This document shows, piece by piece, positions 32,935 to 42,229 of a DNA stretch of 64,000 bases. The stretch comes from JABDJX01 sp039942715. GTDB lineage: Bacteria > Pseudomonadota > Alphaproteobacteria > Rhodobacterales > Rhodobacteraceae. A model generated the notes under the pieces. The model did no database searches. It had not been told where the DNA came from and was given only the letters and a program-made list of their open reading frames with translations. The stretch is taken from assembly GCA_039942715.1 (NCBI GenBank), contig JBDVBY010000001.1:1-64000 (forward strand). Reading direction: 5' to 3'. The position numbers and the translations under genes are program-made. Position 1 is the stretch's first letter, and each line of letters starts with the position of its first letter.

Positions 32935-34266
32935 ATGCAGGTAACTGAGACCCTGAACGAAGGCCTAAAACGCGGTTATAACATCGTCGTCACAGCCGAT
33001 GAGCTTGAAGCCAAAGTGAACGAAAAGCTGTCTGAAGCGGCCCCTGAGATTGAGATGAAGGGTTTCCGAAAAGGCAAAGTGCCGATGGCCCTGCTGAAAA
33101 AGCAGTATGGCGACCGTCTGATGGGCGAAGCGATGCAGGAAAGCGTCGATGGCGCGATGTCCAAGCACTTTGAGGACAGCGGTGACCGTCCTGCGATGCA
33201 GCCTGACGTCAAAATGACGAATGAAGAGTGGAAAGCTGGCGACGACGTCGAAGTTGCGATGAGCTATGAAGCCCTGCCTGACATCCCCGAGGTCGACTAT
33301 TCCAAGGTGAAGCTGGAAAAGATGGTCGTGCCTGCGGACGAAAAAGCCGTTCAGGAAGCCCTCGATAATCTGGCGAAGAACGCGCAAAACTTTGAAGATC
33401 GCAAGAAAGGCTCGAAAGCCAAGGACGGCGATCAGGTTGTGATTGATTTCCTCGGCAAAGTTGACGGCGAAGCTTTTGATGGTGGTGCTGCCGAAGATTT
33501 TCCACTTGCCCTTGGTTCAGGCCAGTTCATTCCCGGCTTTGAAGAGCAGCTGGTGGGTGTGAAGGTAGGTGACGAAAAGCAAGTCGAAGTGACCTTCCCT
33601 GAAGAGTACGGCAATGCCGAGCTCGCCGGAAAACCTGCGATTTTTGATGTGACCGTTAAGGGCGTCAAAGAACCTAAAGCTGCCGAGATTGACGACGAGA
33701 TGGCCAAAAAGTTTGGCGCTGACGATCTGGCCGCTTTGAAGACGCAGATCAGCGAGCAGATTGAAGGCGAATATGGCAATGCGTCGCGCGCGATCATGAA
33801 GCGCGCGTTGTTGGATCAGTTGGATGATCTGGTGAAGTTTGAACTGCCGCCGTCGCTGGTAGACGCCGAAGCAGGCCAAATCGCGCATCAGCTGTGGCAC
33901 GAAGAAAACCCAGACGTTGAAGACCACGACCATGATCCGGTCGAGCCGACGGATGAACACAAAACACTCGCCGAGCGTCGTGTACGTCTTGGCCTTTTGT
34001 TGGCCGAGATTGGTCGCAAAGCCGAAGTGGAAGTTTCAGACGCTGAGATGACCCAAGCGGTTATGACCCAAGCACGTCAGTATCCGGGCCAAGAGCGTCA
34101 GTTCTTTGAGTTCGTTCAGCAAAACGCACAGATGCGCCAGCAAATCCAAGCTCCGCTGTTTGAAGACAAGGTCGTTGACCACGTGTTTGAACAAGCCGAA
34201 GTGAAAGAAAAGAAAGCCACCAAAGCTGCTTTGGAAAAAGCAGTTGAGGCTTTGGAAGACGAGTAA
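32935..34266 (+). CDS. tig: trigger factor chaperone
   Basis: A 443-residue ribosome-associated chaperone and peptidyl-prolyl isomerase. The ribosome-binding signature is present (GFRKGKVPMALL at about 43-54), followed by an FKBP-type domain (about 155-245: GDQVVIDFLGKVDGEAFDGG, FIPGFEEQLVGV, VTFPEEYG) and a helical C-terminal chaperone domain. The ATG at 32935 has AGAGGA before it; the frame is open to 32890. It is monocistronic, between a structured leader and a strong terminator. Confidence 0.95.
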   Translation: MQVTETLNEGLKRGYNIVVTADELEAKVNEKLSEAAPEIEMKGFRKGKVPMALLKKQYGDRLMGEAMQESVDGAMSKHFEDSGDRPAMQPDVKMTNEEWKAGDDVEVAMSYEALPDIPEVDYSKVKLEKMVVPADEKAVQEALDNLAKNAQNFEDRKKGSKAKDGDQVVIDFLGKVDGEAFDGGAAEDFPLALGSGQFIPGFEEQLVGVKVGDEKQVEVTFPEEYGNAELAGKPAIFDVTVKGVKEPKAAEIDDEMAKKFGADDLAALKTQISEQIEGEYGNASRAIMKRALLDQLDDLVKFELPPSLVDAEAGQIAHQLWHEENPDVEDHDHDPVEPTDEHKTLAERRVRLGLLLAEIGRKAEVEVSDAEMTQAVMTQARQYPGQERQFFEFVQQNAQMRQQIQAPLFEDKVVDHVFEQAEVKEKKATKAALEKAVEALEDE

Positions 34267-34288
34267 CTTTCCCTCGTTAACAGTACCA

Positions 34289-34320
34289 AAGGCCGTACGT
34301 GTGAGCGTGCGGCCTTTTTT
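34289..34320 (+). terminator. rho-independent terminator of tig
   Basis: AAGGCCGTACG, loop about 5 bases, GCGTGCGGCCTT (11-base stem with one G-T) and a T run, 22 bases after the tig stop. Confidence 0.9.
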
Positions 34321-34369
34321 GTTGTGAAATTTGTTGGGTGTGCGCTGCGACTAGGTTTTGATGAAACAA

Positions 34370-34732
34370 TCACGCAAACGCAGGCAAACGTCCCCGTGAC
34401 ATCTGACGTTTTGCATATGCGCGCAGCATCATTTTGGCACGGCGCGGCAGGAACGGGTTAGGGGCTCCACGTGCACGCCAGCTTGAGTAGCGGCACAGGC
34501 GGACCGCCGTGACCAGATAAAGGACAAACAACAATACTGTCAGGGCCTGTTCGACCAAAGGAAGTGTCATAAACCGTGTCACTAGAAACGCTCCGTATAT
34601 CTTTAGCACGCCCCATATGTACCTGCCGAGCGTGCCGGAAAAATGTCTAAGCACCCGTTTTTTAGGGTAACTTTGCGGCACGTGTTTCCAATTCGGGGCG
34701 TAATCAAAGCCGGAATAGGGGCATTCGTTCAC
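34370..34732 (-). CDS. small single-pass membrane protein
   Basis: A 120-residue protein I do not recognise. It has a Cys/Tyr/Trp-rich N-terminus (NECPYSGFDYAPNWKHVPQS), one or two hydrophobic stretches (about 42-55 and 58-78), and a basic C-terminal tail with many Arg. The start is a GTG with no clear Shine-Dalgarno sequence. It follows the pxpA gene by 21 bases on the same strand, so co-expression with 5-oxoprolinase subunit A is likely but its role in that pathway is not evident. Confidence 0.6.
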   Translation of the reverse strand: MNECPYSGFDYAPNWKHVPQSYPKKRVLRHFSGTLGRYIWGVLKIYGAFLVTRFMTLPLVEQALTVLLFVLYLVTAVRLCRYSSWRARGAPNPFLPRRAKMMLRAYAKRQMSRGRLPAFA

Positions 34733-34753
34733 AAAGCGTTGCCAAATGATGGT

Positions 34754-35530
34754 TTAGCTCAAAGGTTGGCCGTCAAACATCTTGAGCGTAATCCCCGCAG
34801 CGATCAGTCCTTGCCTCACAGCGCCGGAGAGCGCCACAGCCTCGGCGCTGTCGCCATGCACGCAAATGGTATCAATACGCGTCTCAAGCCGCTCGCCGCT
34901 GCCTGTCAGGATCGCTCCGGCCTGAACCATCGCCACCATGTTTGCCGCCGCTTCGGCGGGATCATGGATCATTGCGCCGGGCAAACGTCGATCCACCAGC
35001 GTCCCATCGGCGTTATAGGCGCGATCGGCGAAAATCTCGCCCGCCCAATTGCAGCCCAGATCGCGCGCAACCTCTTCCATCGCGGTCGCCGCCAATCCCA
35101 TGATGATAATGTCGGGGGCCACTTCTAAGGCCGCCTCGTAACAGGCACGCGCCATATCAGCATCTTTGCATGCCATATTTGACAGCGCCCCGTGCAGTTT
35201 CAGGTGCCGAACATCGCCACCGCTTGCGCGCGCCATAGCTTGGGCGGCGCCGACCTGATAGCGCACCATGTTGGCAAGGGTGCCGTGGGGCACCTGCATC
35301 TGGCGGCGTCCAAACCCTTGCAGGTCGGGAAAACCCGGATGCGCGCCTATGCCGACGCCGTTTTCCACCGCCAGCGCCATAGTCTGCGCCATCGTATCGG
35401 CGTCGCCTGCGTGAAAGCCGCAGGCGACATTGGCCGAGGTCACGATTTGCAAAAGCCCGGCATCATCGCCCATTTGCCAAGGTCCAAAACCTTCGCCCAT
35501 GTCAGAGTTGAGATCTACGCTGAATGTCAT
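34754..35530 (-). CDS. pxpA: 5-oxoprolinase subunit A (LamB/YcsF family)
   Basis: A 258-residue cytoplasmic enzyme. It has the LamB/YcsF landmarks DLNSDMGEGFGPW near the start, SANVACGFHAGDADTM, GAHPGFPDLQGFGRR, and VRHLKLHGALSNMA. With PxpB and PxpC it forms the bacterial 5-oxoprolinase that opens 5-oxoproline to glutamate using ATP. The pxpB and pxpC genes are not in this window, so the rest of the enzyme would be elsewhere. The ATG at 35530 is chosen (MTFSVDLNSDMGEG); the frame is open to 35578. It is followed by a small membrane protein. Confidence 0.9.
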   Translation of the reverse strand: MTFSVDLNSDMGEGFGPWQMGDDAGLLQIVTSANVACGFHAGDADTMAQTMALAVENGVGIGAHPGFPDLQGFGRRQMQVPHGTLANMVRYQVGAAQAMARASGGDVRHLKLHGALSNMACKDADMARACYEAALEVAPDIIIMGLAATAMEEVARDLGCNWAGEIFADRAYNADGTLVDRRLPGAMIHDPAEAAANMVAMVQAGAILTGSGERLETRIDTICVHGDSAEAVALSGAVRQGLIAAGITLKMFDGQPLS

Positions 35531-35837
35531 AGAGCCATTCAGACCCAATCTGCTCTGGAAACGCAACCTCGCACACACATGTTAGCTTCTTCTTCCCAAA
35601 AAATACTTCGGGGGAGCGTGTGGGGTGCAGCGCCCCCTCGTTTGCTGCGGCGTCAAAGGCGGCGCAAAGCCCATCCTCACAAGAGCGCGCGCCAGTTCGC
35701 GCTTTCCAAGCCATGCGGCTTGGCCTACCAAGGACTCACTGCGGACGTGATGTGACAGCCGCAGGGCGTCCCCTTGGTTCAAAAAGGGTGGCTAAGGTAC
35801 GCTTGATGTTCATATAGCCCGAAAAGAACCAGAGCGG
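35531..35837. other. intergenic region, no gene supported
   Basis: 307 bases. It contains CTTCTTCCCAAAAAATACTT, GGGTGCAGCGCCCCC and similar blocks that are usual in non-coding spacers of this group. Short frames (35502-35714, 35582-35782, minus) read through these blocks and look spurious or are gene remnants. Confidence 0.45.
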
Positions 35838-37526
35838 ATGGACGCGCCCCGCCAATCTTGGATTAAGCTGAAATCAGACAGCCTTGTTGCGCATTGCAAG
35901 AGGGGGTGGAGCGTTCTGGTGAATGACGGACCGGGCGGACTTCAGTTCTGGTTTATCGCGTTGTTCGTCGGAATTGCTGCGGCCGGTGCGGCTGTGCTGT
36001 TTCGTTTGGGCATCGAGCGGCTGCAAAAGCTTCTCTATGGCACAGATAACACTCGTCTTTTGCATTCCTTTGCTGAAACTCTGCCGTGGTATTGGATCCT
36101 TGTGCTGCCGATTCTTGGGGGGCTGGTCGTCGGGGTCATCTTGGATCGCTTTACCGAAGATGCGCGCGCCAAATCAGTGGCCGAGGTGATCGAAGGTGCT
36201 GCACTAAAAGACGGGCGCGTTCAAACCAAAGAAGGTATGGCCTCGGCAGCCGCCTCGATGATCACCCTTAGCACAGGCGGCTCGACAGGCCGGGAAGGTC
36301 CGGTGGTGCACCTAGCGGCTGTGATCTCGTCCTGGGTGGCAAACAAGATCAAAGCAGACGGGATTACCGGGCGCGATTTGTTAGGCGTGGCTGTGGCTGC
36401 TGCTGTTTCCGCTTCGTTCAATGCTCCCATCGCTGGCGCGCTCTTTGCCCAAGAGGTGATCTTGCGCCACTTTGCAGTACACACGTTCGCCCCCATCGTG
36501 ATCGCAAGCGTGGCAGGCACCGTGATCAGCCGCCTGACCTTTGGCGATGTCGCCGAGTTTGCGATGATTACTGAAGCTGGCCTGTCATTTTATGTCGAAT
36601 TGCCTGCCTTTCTGATCCTCGGACTTTTGGCGGGCCTTGTCGCCTTTGCGCTCATGCGCACGATTTTCTTTGCGGATGATCTGGCAACCGAAGTGCAGCG
36701 CCGCTCGAGCATGCCACGCTACTTACGCCCGGCTTGTGCCGGGTTTTTTCTTGGCCTGATCGCGCTGTGGTTCCCGCACATCATTGGCGTTGGCTATGAG
36801 ACGATTTCAGCAGCGATCGGTGGTCAGCTGACGTGGCGAGAAGCGGTGGTGTTCTGTATTATCAAAGTGGTTGCTGTGGCGATTACGATGGCAGGACGCA
36901 TGGGCGGCGGTGTGTTTTCCCCCTCGCTGATGGTCGGCGCGCTGTTTGGATTGGCCTTCGGATTGATTGCCACGTCCATCTTCCCCGAAGTGTCCGGTTC
37001 TGAGACGCTTTATGCGCTGGCTGGTATGGGAGCTGTGGCAGGGGCCGTGTTGGGCGCGCCAATCTCGACTACGTTGATTGTGTTTGAGCTCACCGGCGAC
37101 TGGCAGGCGGGCTTGGCTGTGATGGTTGCGGTCTCGACCTCGACAGCGTTGGCCTCGAAGATGGTGCATCGCTCGTTTTTCCTCACCCAGCTTGAGCGGC
37201 GCAATGTGCATCTCTCGCAAGGCCCGCAAGCTTACCTACTGTCGATGTTCCGCGTCGCCAACGTGATGCGCGCACCTGATGATGCGCGCGCAGCGCCCGA
37301 AGATCGGCTTTGGGAGGCGATTGAAGAGGGTGTCTGGATCGAGCCGAACGCCACGCTTGAAACTGCACTACCGCTGTTTGAGAACAACCCGCGCCAGTTT
37401 GTGCCAGTGGTGACGCTGGGCGAGGAGGGGGAAGCCCCGCAGATTCACGGCGCGTTGTTCCACGTGGATGCGTTGCGCGCTTATAACAAGGCACTGGCCG
37501 CTACGGCTGCAGAAGAACATCGTTAG
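35838..37526 (+). CDS. ClC-family chloride channel or antiporter with CBS-like tail
   Basis: A 562-residue inner-membrane protein of the voltage-gated chloride channel family. The selectivity and gating motifs are visible: GGSTGREGPVVHLA (about 147-160; Glu153 is the gating Glu) and MGGGVFSPSLMVGALFG (G-x-F-x-P). About 18 membrane helices are expected. The last about 100 residues resemble a CBS-like region (LWEAIEEGVWIEPNATLETA, FENNPRQFVPVV). It likely moves chloride, with or without proton coupling, in acid or osmotic response. It is transcribed alone. Confidence 0.88.
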   Translation: MDAPRQSWIKLKSDSLVAHCKRGWSVLVNDGPGGLQFWFIALFVGIAAAGAAVLFRLGIERLQKLLYGTDNTRLLHSFAETLPWYWILVLPILGGLVVGVILDRFTEDARAKSVAEVIEGAALKDGRVQTKEGMASAAASMITLSTGGSTGREGPVVHLAAVISSWVANKIKADGITGRDLLGVAVAAAVSASFNAPIAGALFAQEVILRHFAVHTFAPIVIASVAGTVISRLTFGDVAEFAMITEAGLSFYVELPAFLILGLLAGLVAFALMRTIFFADDLATEVQRRSSMPRYLRPACAGFFLGLIALWFPHIIGVGYETISAAIGGQLTWREAVVFCIIKVVAVAITMAGRMGGGVFSPSLMVGALFGLAFGLIATSIFPEVSGSETLYALAGMGAVAGAVLGAPISTTLIVFELTGDWQAGLAVMVAVSTSTALASKMVHRSFFLTQLERRNVHLSQGPQAYLLSMFRVANVMRAPDDARAAPEDRLWEAIEEGVWIEPNATLETALPLFENNPRQFVPVVTLGEEGEAPQIHGALFHVDALRAYNKALAATAAEEHR

Positions 37527-37534
37527 GCTGAGGG

Positions 37535-37578
37535 CGGAAACTTTGAAAGTTTCCGGTCCGATTTCTTTTCAAGAAATC
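37535..37578. terminator. double hairpin between convergent genes
   Basis: Two perfect inverted repeats in a row: CGGAAACTTT, one base, AAAGTTTCCG (37535-37555), then GATTTCTT, loop TTC, AAGAAATC (37560-37578). They sit between the convergent ClC gene and the DUF427 gene and could end transcription from both sides. Confidence 0.65.
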
Positions 37579-37583
37579 GCGCG

Positions 37584-37922
37584 TTAAAGCTTTTCGACCG
37601 CCACAAGATCACCAGTTTCAAAGGCCAGATGTCCCGCAATCGCCTCTGCACCCGCTCCGGGATTTGCAATGCTCCAGGCGGAATCGCGCAGTGTGGTGCT
37701 TTTGGTGACGATGGAGAAAAACGCAGCGTCTCCCATGGCCGTCGTCTCAGTCTTGTCTGATTCATCCAAGAATACGGTCGCAATATCGTCCACTGGGAAA
37801 TAGATTGTTGAATCCCCGCCAGTACGCACTTCCAAAGCGTTCTCGCTTTCGCCAAGTACAGCACCGCCGGCGCGCACAACCCATGTCCCGCTTGCAGGTT
37901 TAATCGTGATATCGCCCGTCAT
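37584..37922 (-). CDS. DUF427-domain protein
   Basis: A 112-residue protein with the DUF427 pattern: WVVRAGGAVLGESENALEV, then YFPVDDIATVFLDESD and later SIVTKSTTLRDSAWSIANP. Its biochemical role is not known. The ATG at 37922 is chosen because AAGGAG lies 8 bases before it; the frame is open to 37946. It is convergent with the ClC gene and 67 bases downstream of the aminopeptidase P gene on the other side. Confidence 0.75.
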   Translation of the reverse strand: MTGDITIKPASGTWVVRAGGAVLGESENALEVRTGGDSTIYFPVDDIATVFLDESDKTETTAMGDAAFFSIVTKSTTLRDSAWSIANPGAGAEAIAGHLAFETGDLVAVEKL

Positions 37923-37989
37923 CCGCAGATCTCCTTCGCATTCCAAAGCACTACATAGAGCACGGATGCGGCATTGTCATGGCGTGTGG

Positions 37990-39774
37990 TCAAATTGGTG
38001 CGGTTGCTTGCGCCAGCCAGCTTAGAACATCGCCCTCAACACGGTCCTCAAGCTTGGTGCGGACGTTGTCGTGATAGGCGTTGATCCAATCCCGTTCCCA
38101 TGGTGCGAGCAGGTCCATGGCAATCAGGCGGCGATCAATCGGCACAAAGGTTAGCGTCTCAAAGTCCAGATGATCGCGGTTGTCGCCCATCTCTTGGGCC
38201 TTTTGCACCACGATCAGGTTCTCAATGCGGATGCCGAACGCGCCGGCGCGGTAATAGCCCGGCTCATTGGACAAAATCATACCTTCTTGAAACGGCACGT
38301 CCGAAACGCGACTGATCCGCTGGGGGCCTTCGTGTACCGACAAGAATGATCCCACACCGTGGCCGGTCCCGTGGTCGTAATCCAAACCTGCCCGCCACAG
38401 AGGCGCGCGCGCTAGAGCATCAATGTCGCGCCCAGCTAAGCCACGCGGGAAGCGCGCAGTCGAGATCGCGATCATACCTTGAAGCACGCGGGTGAAGCAC
38501 TCTTTTTGCTCCTGCGTTGGTTCGCCAACCACCAATGTGCGGGTGATATCAGTGGTGCCATCAAGATACTGACCACCTGAGTCCACCAGATACAACTCGC
38601 CATCTTTGATCACGCGGTTGGTGTCTTCGCTCACGCGGTAATGCACGATGGCGCCGTTCGGCCCGGCACCCGAGATCGTCTCAAAAGAGATGTCTTGCAG
38701 CGAATTGGTTCCTGCGCGAAAGCCTTCCAAAGCGGTAACCGCGTCAATCTCGGTGAGCGCGCCTTTGGGGGCCTCTGTGTCAAACCACGCAAGGAATTGT
38801 ACCATCGCGGCGGCATCGCGCAGATGCGCTTCGCGCGCGCCTGCGATCTCGGCTTCGTTTTTACAGGCCTTGGGCAAAATGCAGGGATCGTCGTCCCATG
38901 CAACCTCAATATTCGCATCTTTAAGGATCGAGCTAACAGCGACGGGGGCCGTCTTTCGGTCAACGCGCACGGGGCCTTTCAGGGCCGTCAGCGCATCTTC
39001 AAACGCCTCCATCGGCGCAAGCGTGATGTTAGGATCAGGGCCAAGAGCGTCGAACTTGGTTGGCTCGGCAAAGAGGTGAACGCTTCCGTCAGCGTGCAGG
39101 ATCGCGAAGGCGAGAACCACCGGATTGCGGGGAATGTCGCTGCCACGAATGTTGAGCAACCAACAGATGCTGTCGGGCAGGGTGAGGATGGCAGCGCTTT
39201 GGCCTACCTCTTGCAGCAGCGCCGCCATGCGTGCGCGTTTCTCACCTGATTTCTCGCCTGCAAATGCGATGTCTTGAGCGCGCGCCGGTGCATTTGGAGG
39301 GGTAGGGCGATCTTCCCAAATCGCATCCACCAGATTGTCCACCGCACGCAATTCAAGCGCGTTGCCTGCGGCCTTGCGAAGTGCGGCGATCTCATCAGCC
39401 GTGTGCAGCCATGGATCAAAGCCAACGATGCTGCCGCTTGCGAGATGCTCAAGCAACCACGCCCCTAATTTGGTTTCGGGCCAGTGCACCGGGGTGTAAT
39501 CCTCGGCCACTTGAGCGCCGACGGCCAAACGATAGCGCCCGTCGATGAACACGCCCGCAATGTCCTGTGTGATCGCGGCAAACCCCGCCGATCCAGTGAA
39601 GCCGGTCAACCACGCAAGGCGCTCGTCCGAGGAGGGCACATACTCGCCCTGATGGCGGTCGGCGCGGGGTACGACGAAGGCATCAAGCCCGGCTGTGCGC
39701 ATTTCAGCGCGCAAAGCTTTTAGGCGTGGAGGACCTTGTTCGGGGGCTGTGGGGGCGTCAAAGGTTTGAAACAT
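37990..39774 (-). CDS. pepP: Xaa-Pro aminopeptidase (aminopeptidase P type)
   Basis: A 594-residue M24B metallopeptidase with two N-terminal creatinase-like domains and a C-terminal pita-bread catalytic domain. Metal-binding and active-site motifs are visible: VDSGGQYLDGTTDITRT, DYDHGTGHGVGSFLSVHEGP and MILSNEPGYYRAGAFGIRIE, supplying Asp, His and Glu ligands. It removes N-terminal residues next to proline in the cytoplasm. The ATG at 39774 is preferred over the GTG at 39789. The next gene on the same strand is about 45 bases upstream. Confidence 0.9.
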   Translation of the reverse strand: MFQTFDAPTAPEQGPPRLKALRAEMRTAGLDAFVVPRADRHQGEYVPSSDERLAWLTGFTGSAGFAAITQDIAGVFIDGRYRLAVGAQVAEDYTPVHWPETKLGAWLLEHLASGSIVGFDPWLHTADEIAALRKAAGNALELRAVDNLVDAIWEDRPTPPNAPARAQDIAFAGEKSGEKRARMAALLQEVGQSAAILTLPDSICWLLNIRGSDIPRNPVVLAFAILHADGSVHLFAEPTKFDALGPDPNITLAPMEAFEDALTALKGPVRVDRKTAPVAVSSILKDANIEVAWDDDPCILPKACKNEAEIAGAREAHLRDAAAMVQFLAWFDTEAPKGALTEIDAVTALEGFRAGTNSLQDISFETISGAGPNGAIVHYRVSEDTNRVIKDGELYLVDSGGQYLDGTTDITRTLVVGEPTQEQKECFTRVLQGMIAISTARFPRGLAGRDIDALARAPLWRAGLDYDHGTGHGVGSFLSVHEGPQRISRVSDVPFQEGMILSNEPGYYRAGAFGIRIENLIVVQKAQEMGDNRDHLDFETLTFVPIDRRLIAMDLLAPWERDWINAYHDNVRTKLEDRVEGDVLSWLAQATAPI

Positions 39775-39819
39775 GTGCGAAGGGAACACGAACTGTGCGG
39801 CTTGTGCAAGCCAGCGAAT

Positions 39820-40272
39820 TTACCAGTTGGCGGTCGCGGCTTCGTAGTCAGATTGCGCCTGATCCAAGGGCACCACGTCCAAGCCTCGCGCAACCCAGCC
39901 TGCGCCGCGCTCATTGCCCATCATGCCTTCGGACACATCGATGATACCCGCGATACCGTTGCGCTCTAAAACCTGGGTAACGTGTCCAGTGCGCCCTCCA
40001 ACGGCACAGATCAGGCCGATCTGTTCGGGTGGATAAACGGCCAAGATCGCTTGCAAGCGCGCGCCAAAGTCCTGTGTGTGCATCGAAACGGGCCACGCGC
40101 CTTTGGCAACGCCAGTGTCGCGCCATTCTTGTTCGGTGCGGATGTCGAGAAGGATCATCTCGCCGGCATCCATGCGGGTTTTGGCTTCGGGGGCGGAAAG
40201 AATGGGCGGCTCAGCCGAGGCGGAAAGGGTCATGGCGATCAGGGCAATGCTTATGAGGATCAGTTTTTTCAT
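39820..40272 (-). CDS. exported rhodanese-like protein
   Basis: A 150-residue protein. A Sec signal peptide covers about 1-20 (ALIAMTLSASA-EPP). A single rhodanese domain follows, with LLDIRTEQEWRDTG and the active-site loop ICAVGGRTG around Cys89. It probably acts in the periplasm on thiosulfate or protein thiols. The final DYEAATANW has no recognised motif. It is 45 bases upstream of the aminopeptidase gene and could be co-transcribed. Confidence 0.85.
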   Translation of the reverse strand: MKKLILISIALIAMTLSASAEPPILSAPEAKTRMDAGEMILLDIRTEQEWRDTGVAKGAWPVSMHTQDFGARLQAILAVYPPEQIGLICAVGGRTGHVTQVLERNGIAGIIDVSEGMMGNERGAGWVARGLDVVPLDQAQSDYEAATANW

Positions 40273-40348
40273 GTGAAGCGCTCCCGTCGTGTTGCGCGCA
40301 GAGTGCCTTTAAACGCTGCGTAAACAAAGCAACGTTTGCGTTATCGGG

Positions 40349-42229
40349 TCAGGAGACCTTTTGCATCCGCGCCAGACGTTTGCGCTGTCGCGGATCGGAT
40401 TCAAACAGCGCGGCGAGTTGCTCGGTCATCGCCCCGGCAAGCTGCTCGACGTCCGTAATCGTGACTGCGCGGTCATAGTAGCGGGTCACATCGTGGCCGA
40501 TACCAATCGCCAAAAGCTCAACCTGCTTGCGCTTTTCGATCATCGCAATCACGTCGCGCAGGTGCTTTTCAAGGAAATTTGCAGGGTTCACCGACAGCGT
40601 TGAATCATCCACCGGCGCGCCGTCAGAGATCACCATCAGGATTTTGCGCGCCTCGCGCCGAGCCGTCATCCGCCGATGCGCCCATTCAAGCGCCTCTCCG
40701 TCGATGTTTTCCTTCAGCAGACCTTCTTTCATCATCAGGCCCAGATTATCGCGCGCACGCCGCCAGGGCGCGTCAGCGGATTTATAGATGATATGGCGCA
40801 GATCATTTAGACGGCCTGGCAATTGCGGGCGGCTTTCTTGCAACCAAGACTCGCGGGCTTGCCCGCCTTTCCAAGCACGCGTGGTAAAGCCGAGGATTTC
40901 AACCTTCACGTTGCAGCGCTCTAGTGTGCGCGCCAGAACATCGGCGCAGATCGCTGCGATGGAAATCGGGCGGCCCCGCATCGAGCCAGAGTTATCCAGC
41001 AATAGAGTTACAACGGTGTCGCGAAATTCGGTGTCTTTTTCCTGTTTATACGCCAGCGGTACAGTCGGGTTTGCGATGATCCGCGCAAGGCGGGCAGCAT
41101 CCAAGTACCCTTCCTCTAGATCGAATTCCCAAGAGCGGTTTTGCTGTGCCTGTAGGCGCCGTTGCAAGCGGTTGGCCAGACGCGCAACCGCACCCTTTAA
41201 CGGCTCAAGCTGTTGATCAAGATAAGCGCGCAGGCGCTCCAACTCGGCAGCTTCGGCCAAATCTGCGGCGTGTATTTCCTCGTCATGCTCGGACGAGTAG
41301 ACCGTGTAATTCGGGTCCGCATCGCTGAACGGCATGGGCGGCGGTGGCTCCATGTCGCTGTCGCCCTGAGGAAGCTCGGCCTCGTCGCCCGCTTCCATGT
41401 CTGCCATATCGTCCATCGAAACTTGCGCCTGAGAGGCGTCGTCCTGCGCCTCCTGACTTTCCTCGGGCGAGGCATCGGCGGTGTCTTCTTCCTGATCACC
41501 GTCTTGCTGCGCATCCGGATTGTCGTCTTGCTCGTCCGAGCTTTCCTCGGCCTCAGGCTCTGAATCTGGGTCTTCGGCGTCTGGATCGTCGCCAATCTGA
41601 TCGCCGTAGCCAAGATCGGTGATCACTTGGCGGGCAAAGCGCGCGAAAGCGGCCTGATCACCCAGAACATCGTCCAGATTTTCAAGCGTGCCGCCCGCCT
41701 TGTCCTCAAAGAAGCCGCGCCACAGATCAACGATGTTGTCTGCTCCGGGCGGTAGATCGCGCCCGCTGGCAAGCTGGCGCACAAGGTAGCCGGCTGCGAC
41801 AGACAAAGGCGCATCTTTGGCTTCGGAGATCTGCGCATAGCCTTTGCGTTCAGCCTCATGGGCGATCTTTTGGTCGATGTTGCCCGCGGTGCCGGGCATG
41901 TCGCGCGCGCCAACGGCTTCGCAACGCGCCCATTCCATCGCCTCGTAGATCTCTTGCGCCAAATTACCTTGAGGCACGTAGCGCGCGTGCATCTCTTCAT
42001 TGTGAAACTTGCGGCGCAGCGCAAAGCTATCTGCCGTGCCGCGCGCCAGCAAAACCTCTTCGCGCGTCATCCGCCGCGTCACTTGCGGCAAGCGTACCCC
42101 GTCAGAAGACATCCCCGGAGGGTCGACCGAAAAGCTGACCGACATCTCTGTGTCATCCGCCAGCGTCTTGGTCGTTTCAGCCAGCGCCTTTTTGAAAGGC
42201 TCGGCTATATTTTCCGGCTTGTTGCTCAC
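40349..42229 (-). CDS. cobT: cobaltochelatase subunit CobT
   Basis: A 626-residue protein with the CobT layout: a helical N-terminal region, a long acidic middle (about 205-315, rich in Asp/Glu and Ser), and a C-terminal VWA domain with a MIDAS (DNSGSMRGRPISIAAIC). With CobN and CobS it inserts cobalt into hydrogenobyrinic acid diamide for aerobic B12 synthesis. The GTG start overlaps the CobS stop (GTGA), so translation is coupled. Confidence 0.92.
   Translation of the reverse strand: MSNKPENIAEPFKKALAETTKTLADDTEMSVSFSVDPPGMSSDGVRLPQVTRRMTREEVLLARGTADSFALRRKFHNEEMHARYVPQGNLAQEIYEAMEWARCEAVGARDMPGTAGNIDQKIAHEAERKGYAQISEAKDAPLSVAAGYLVRQLASGRDLPPGADNIVDLWRGFFEDKAGGTLENLDDVLGDQAAFARFARQVITDLGYGDQIGDDPDAEDPDSEPEAEESSDEQDDNPDAQQDGDQEEDTADASPEESQEAQDDASQAQVSMDDMADMEAGDEAELPQGDSDMEPPPPMPFSDADPNYTVYSSEHDEEIHAADLAEAAELERLRAYLDQQLEPLKGAVARLANRLQRRLQAQQNRSWEFDLEEGYLDAARLARIIANPTVPLAYKQEKDTEFRDTVVTLLLDNSGSMRGRPISIAAICADVLARTLERCNVKVEILGFTTRAWKGGQARESWLQESRPQLPGRLNDLRHIIYKSADAPWRRARDNLGLMMKEGLLKENIDGEALEWAHRRMTARREARKILMVISDGAPVDDSTLSVNPANFLEKHLRDVIAMIEKRKQVELLAIGIGHDVTRYYDRAVTITDVEQLAGAMTEQLAALFESDPRQRKRLARMQKVS

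Noticed and set aside
41213..41613. Repeat-rich frames opposite and within cobT
   Set aside because: They arise from the Asp/Glu-rich acidic region of CobT read in other frames.
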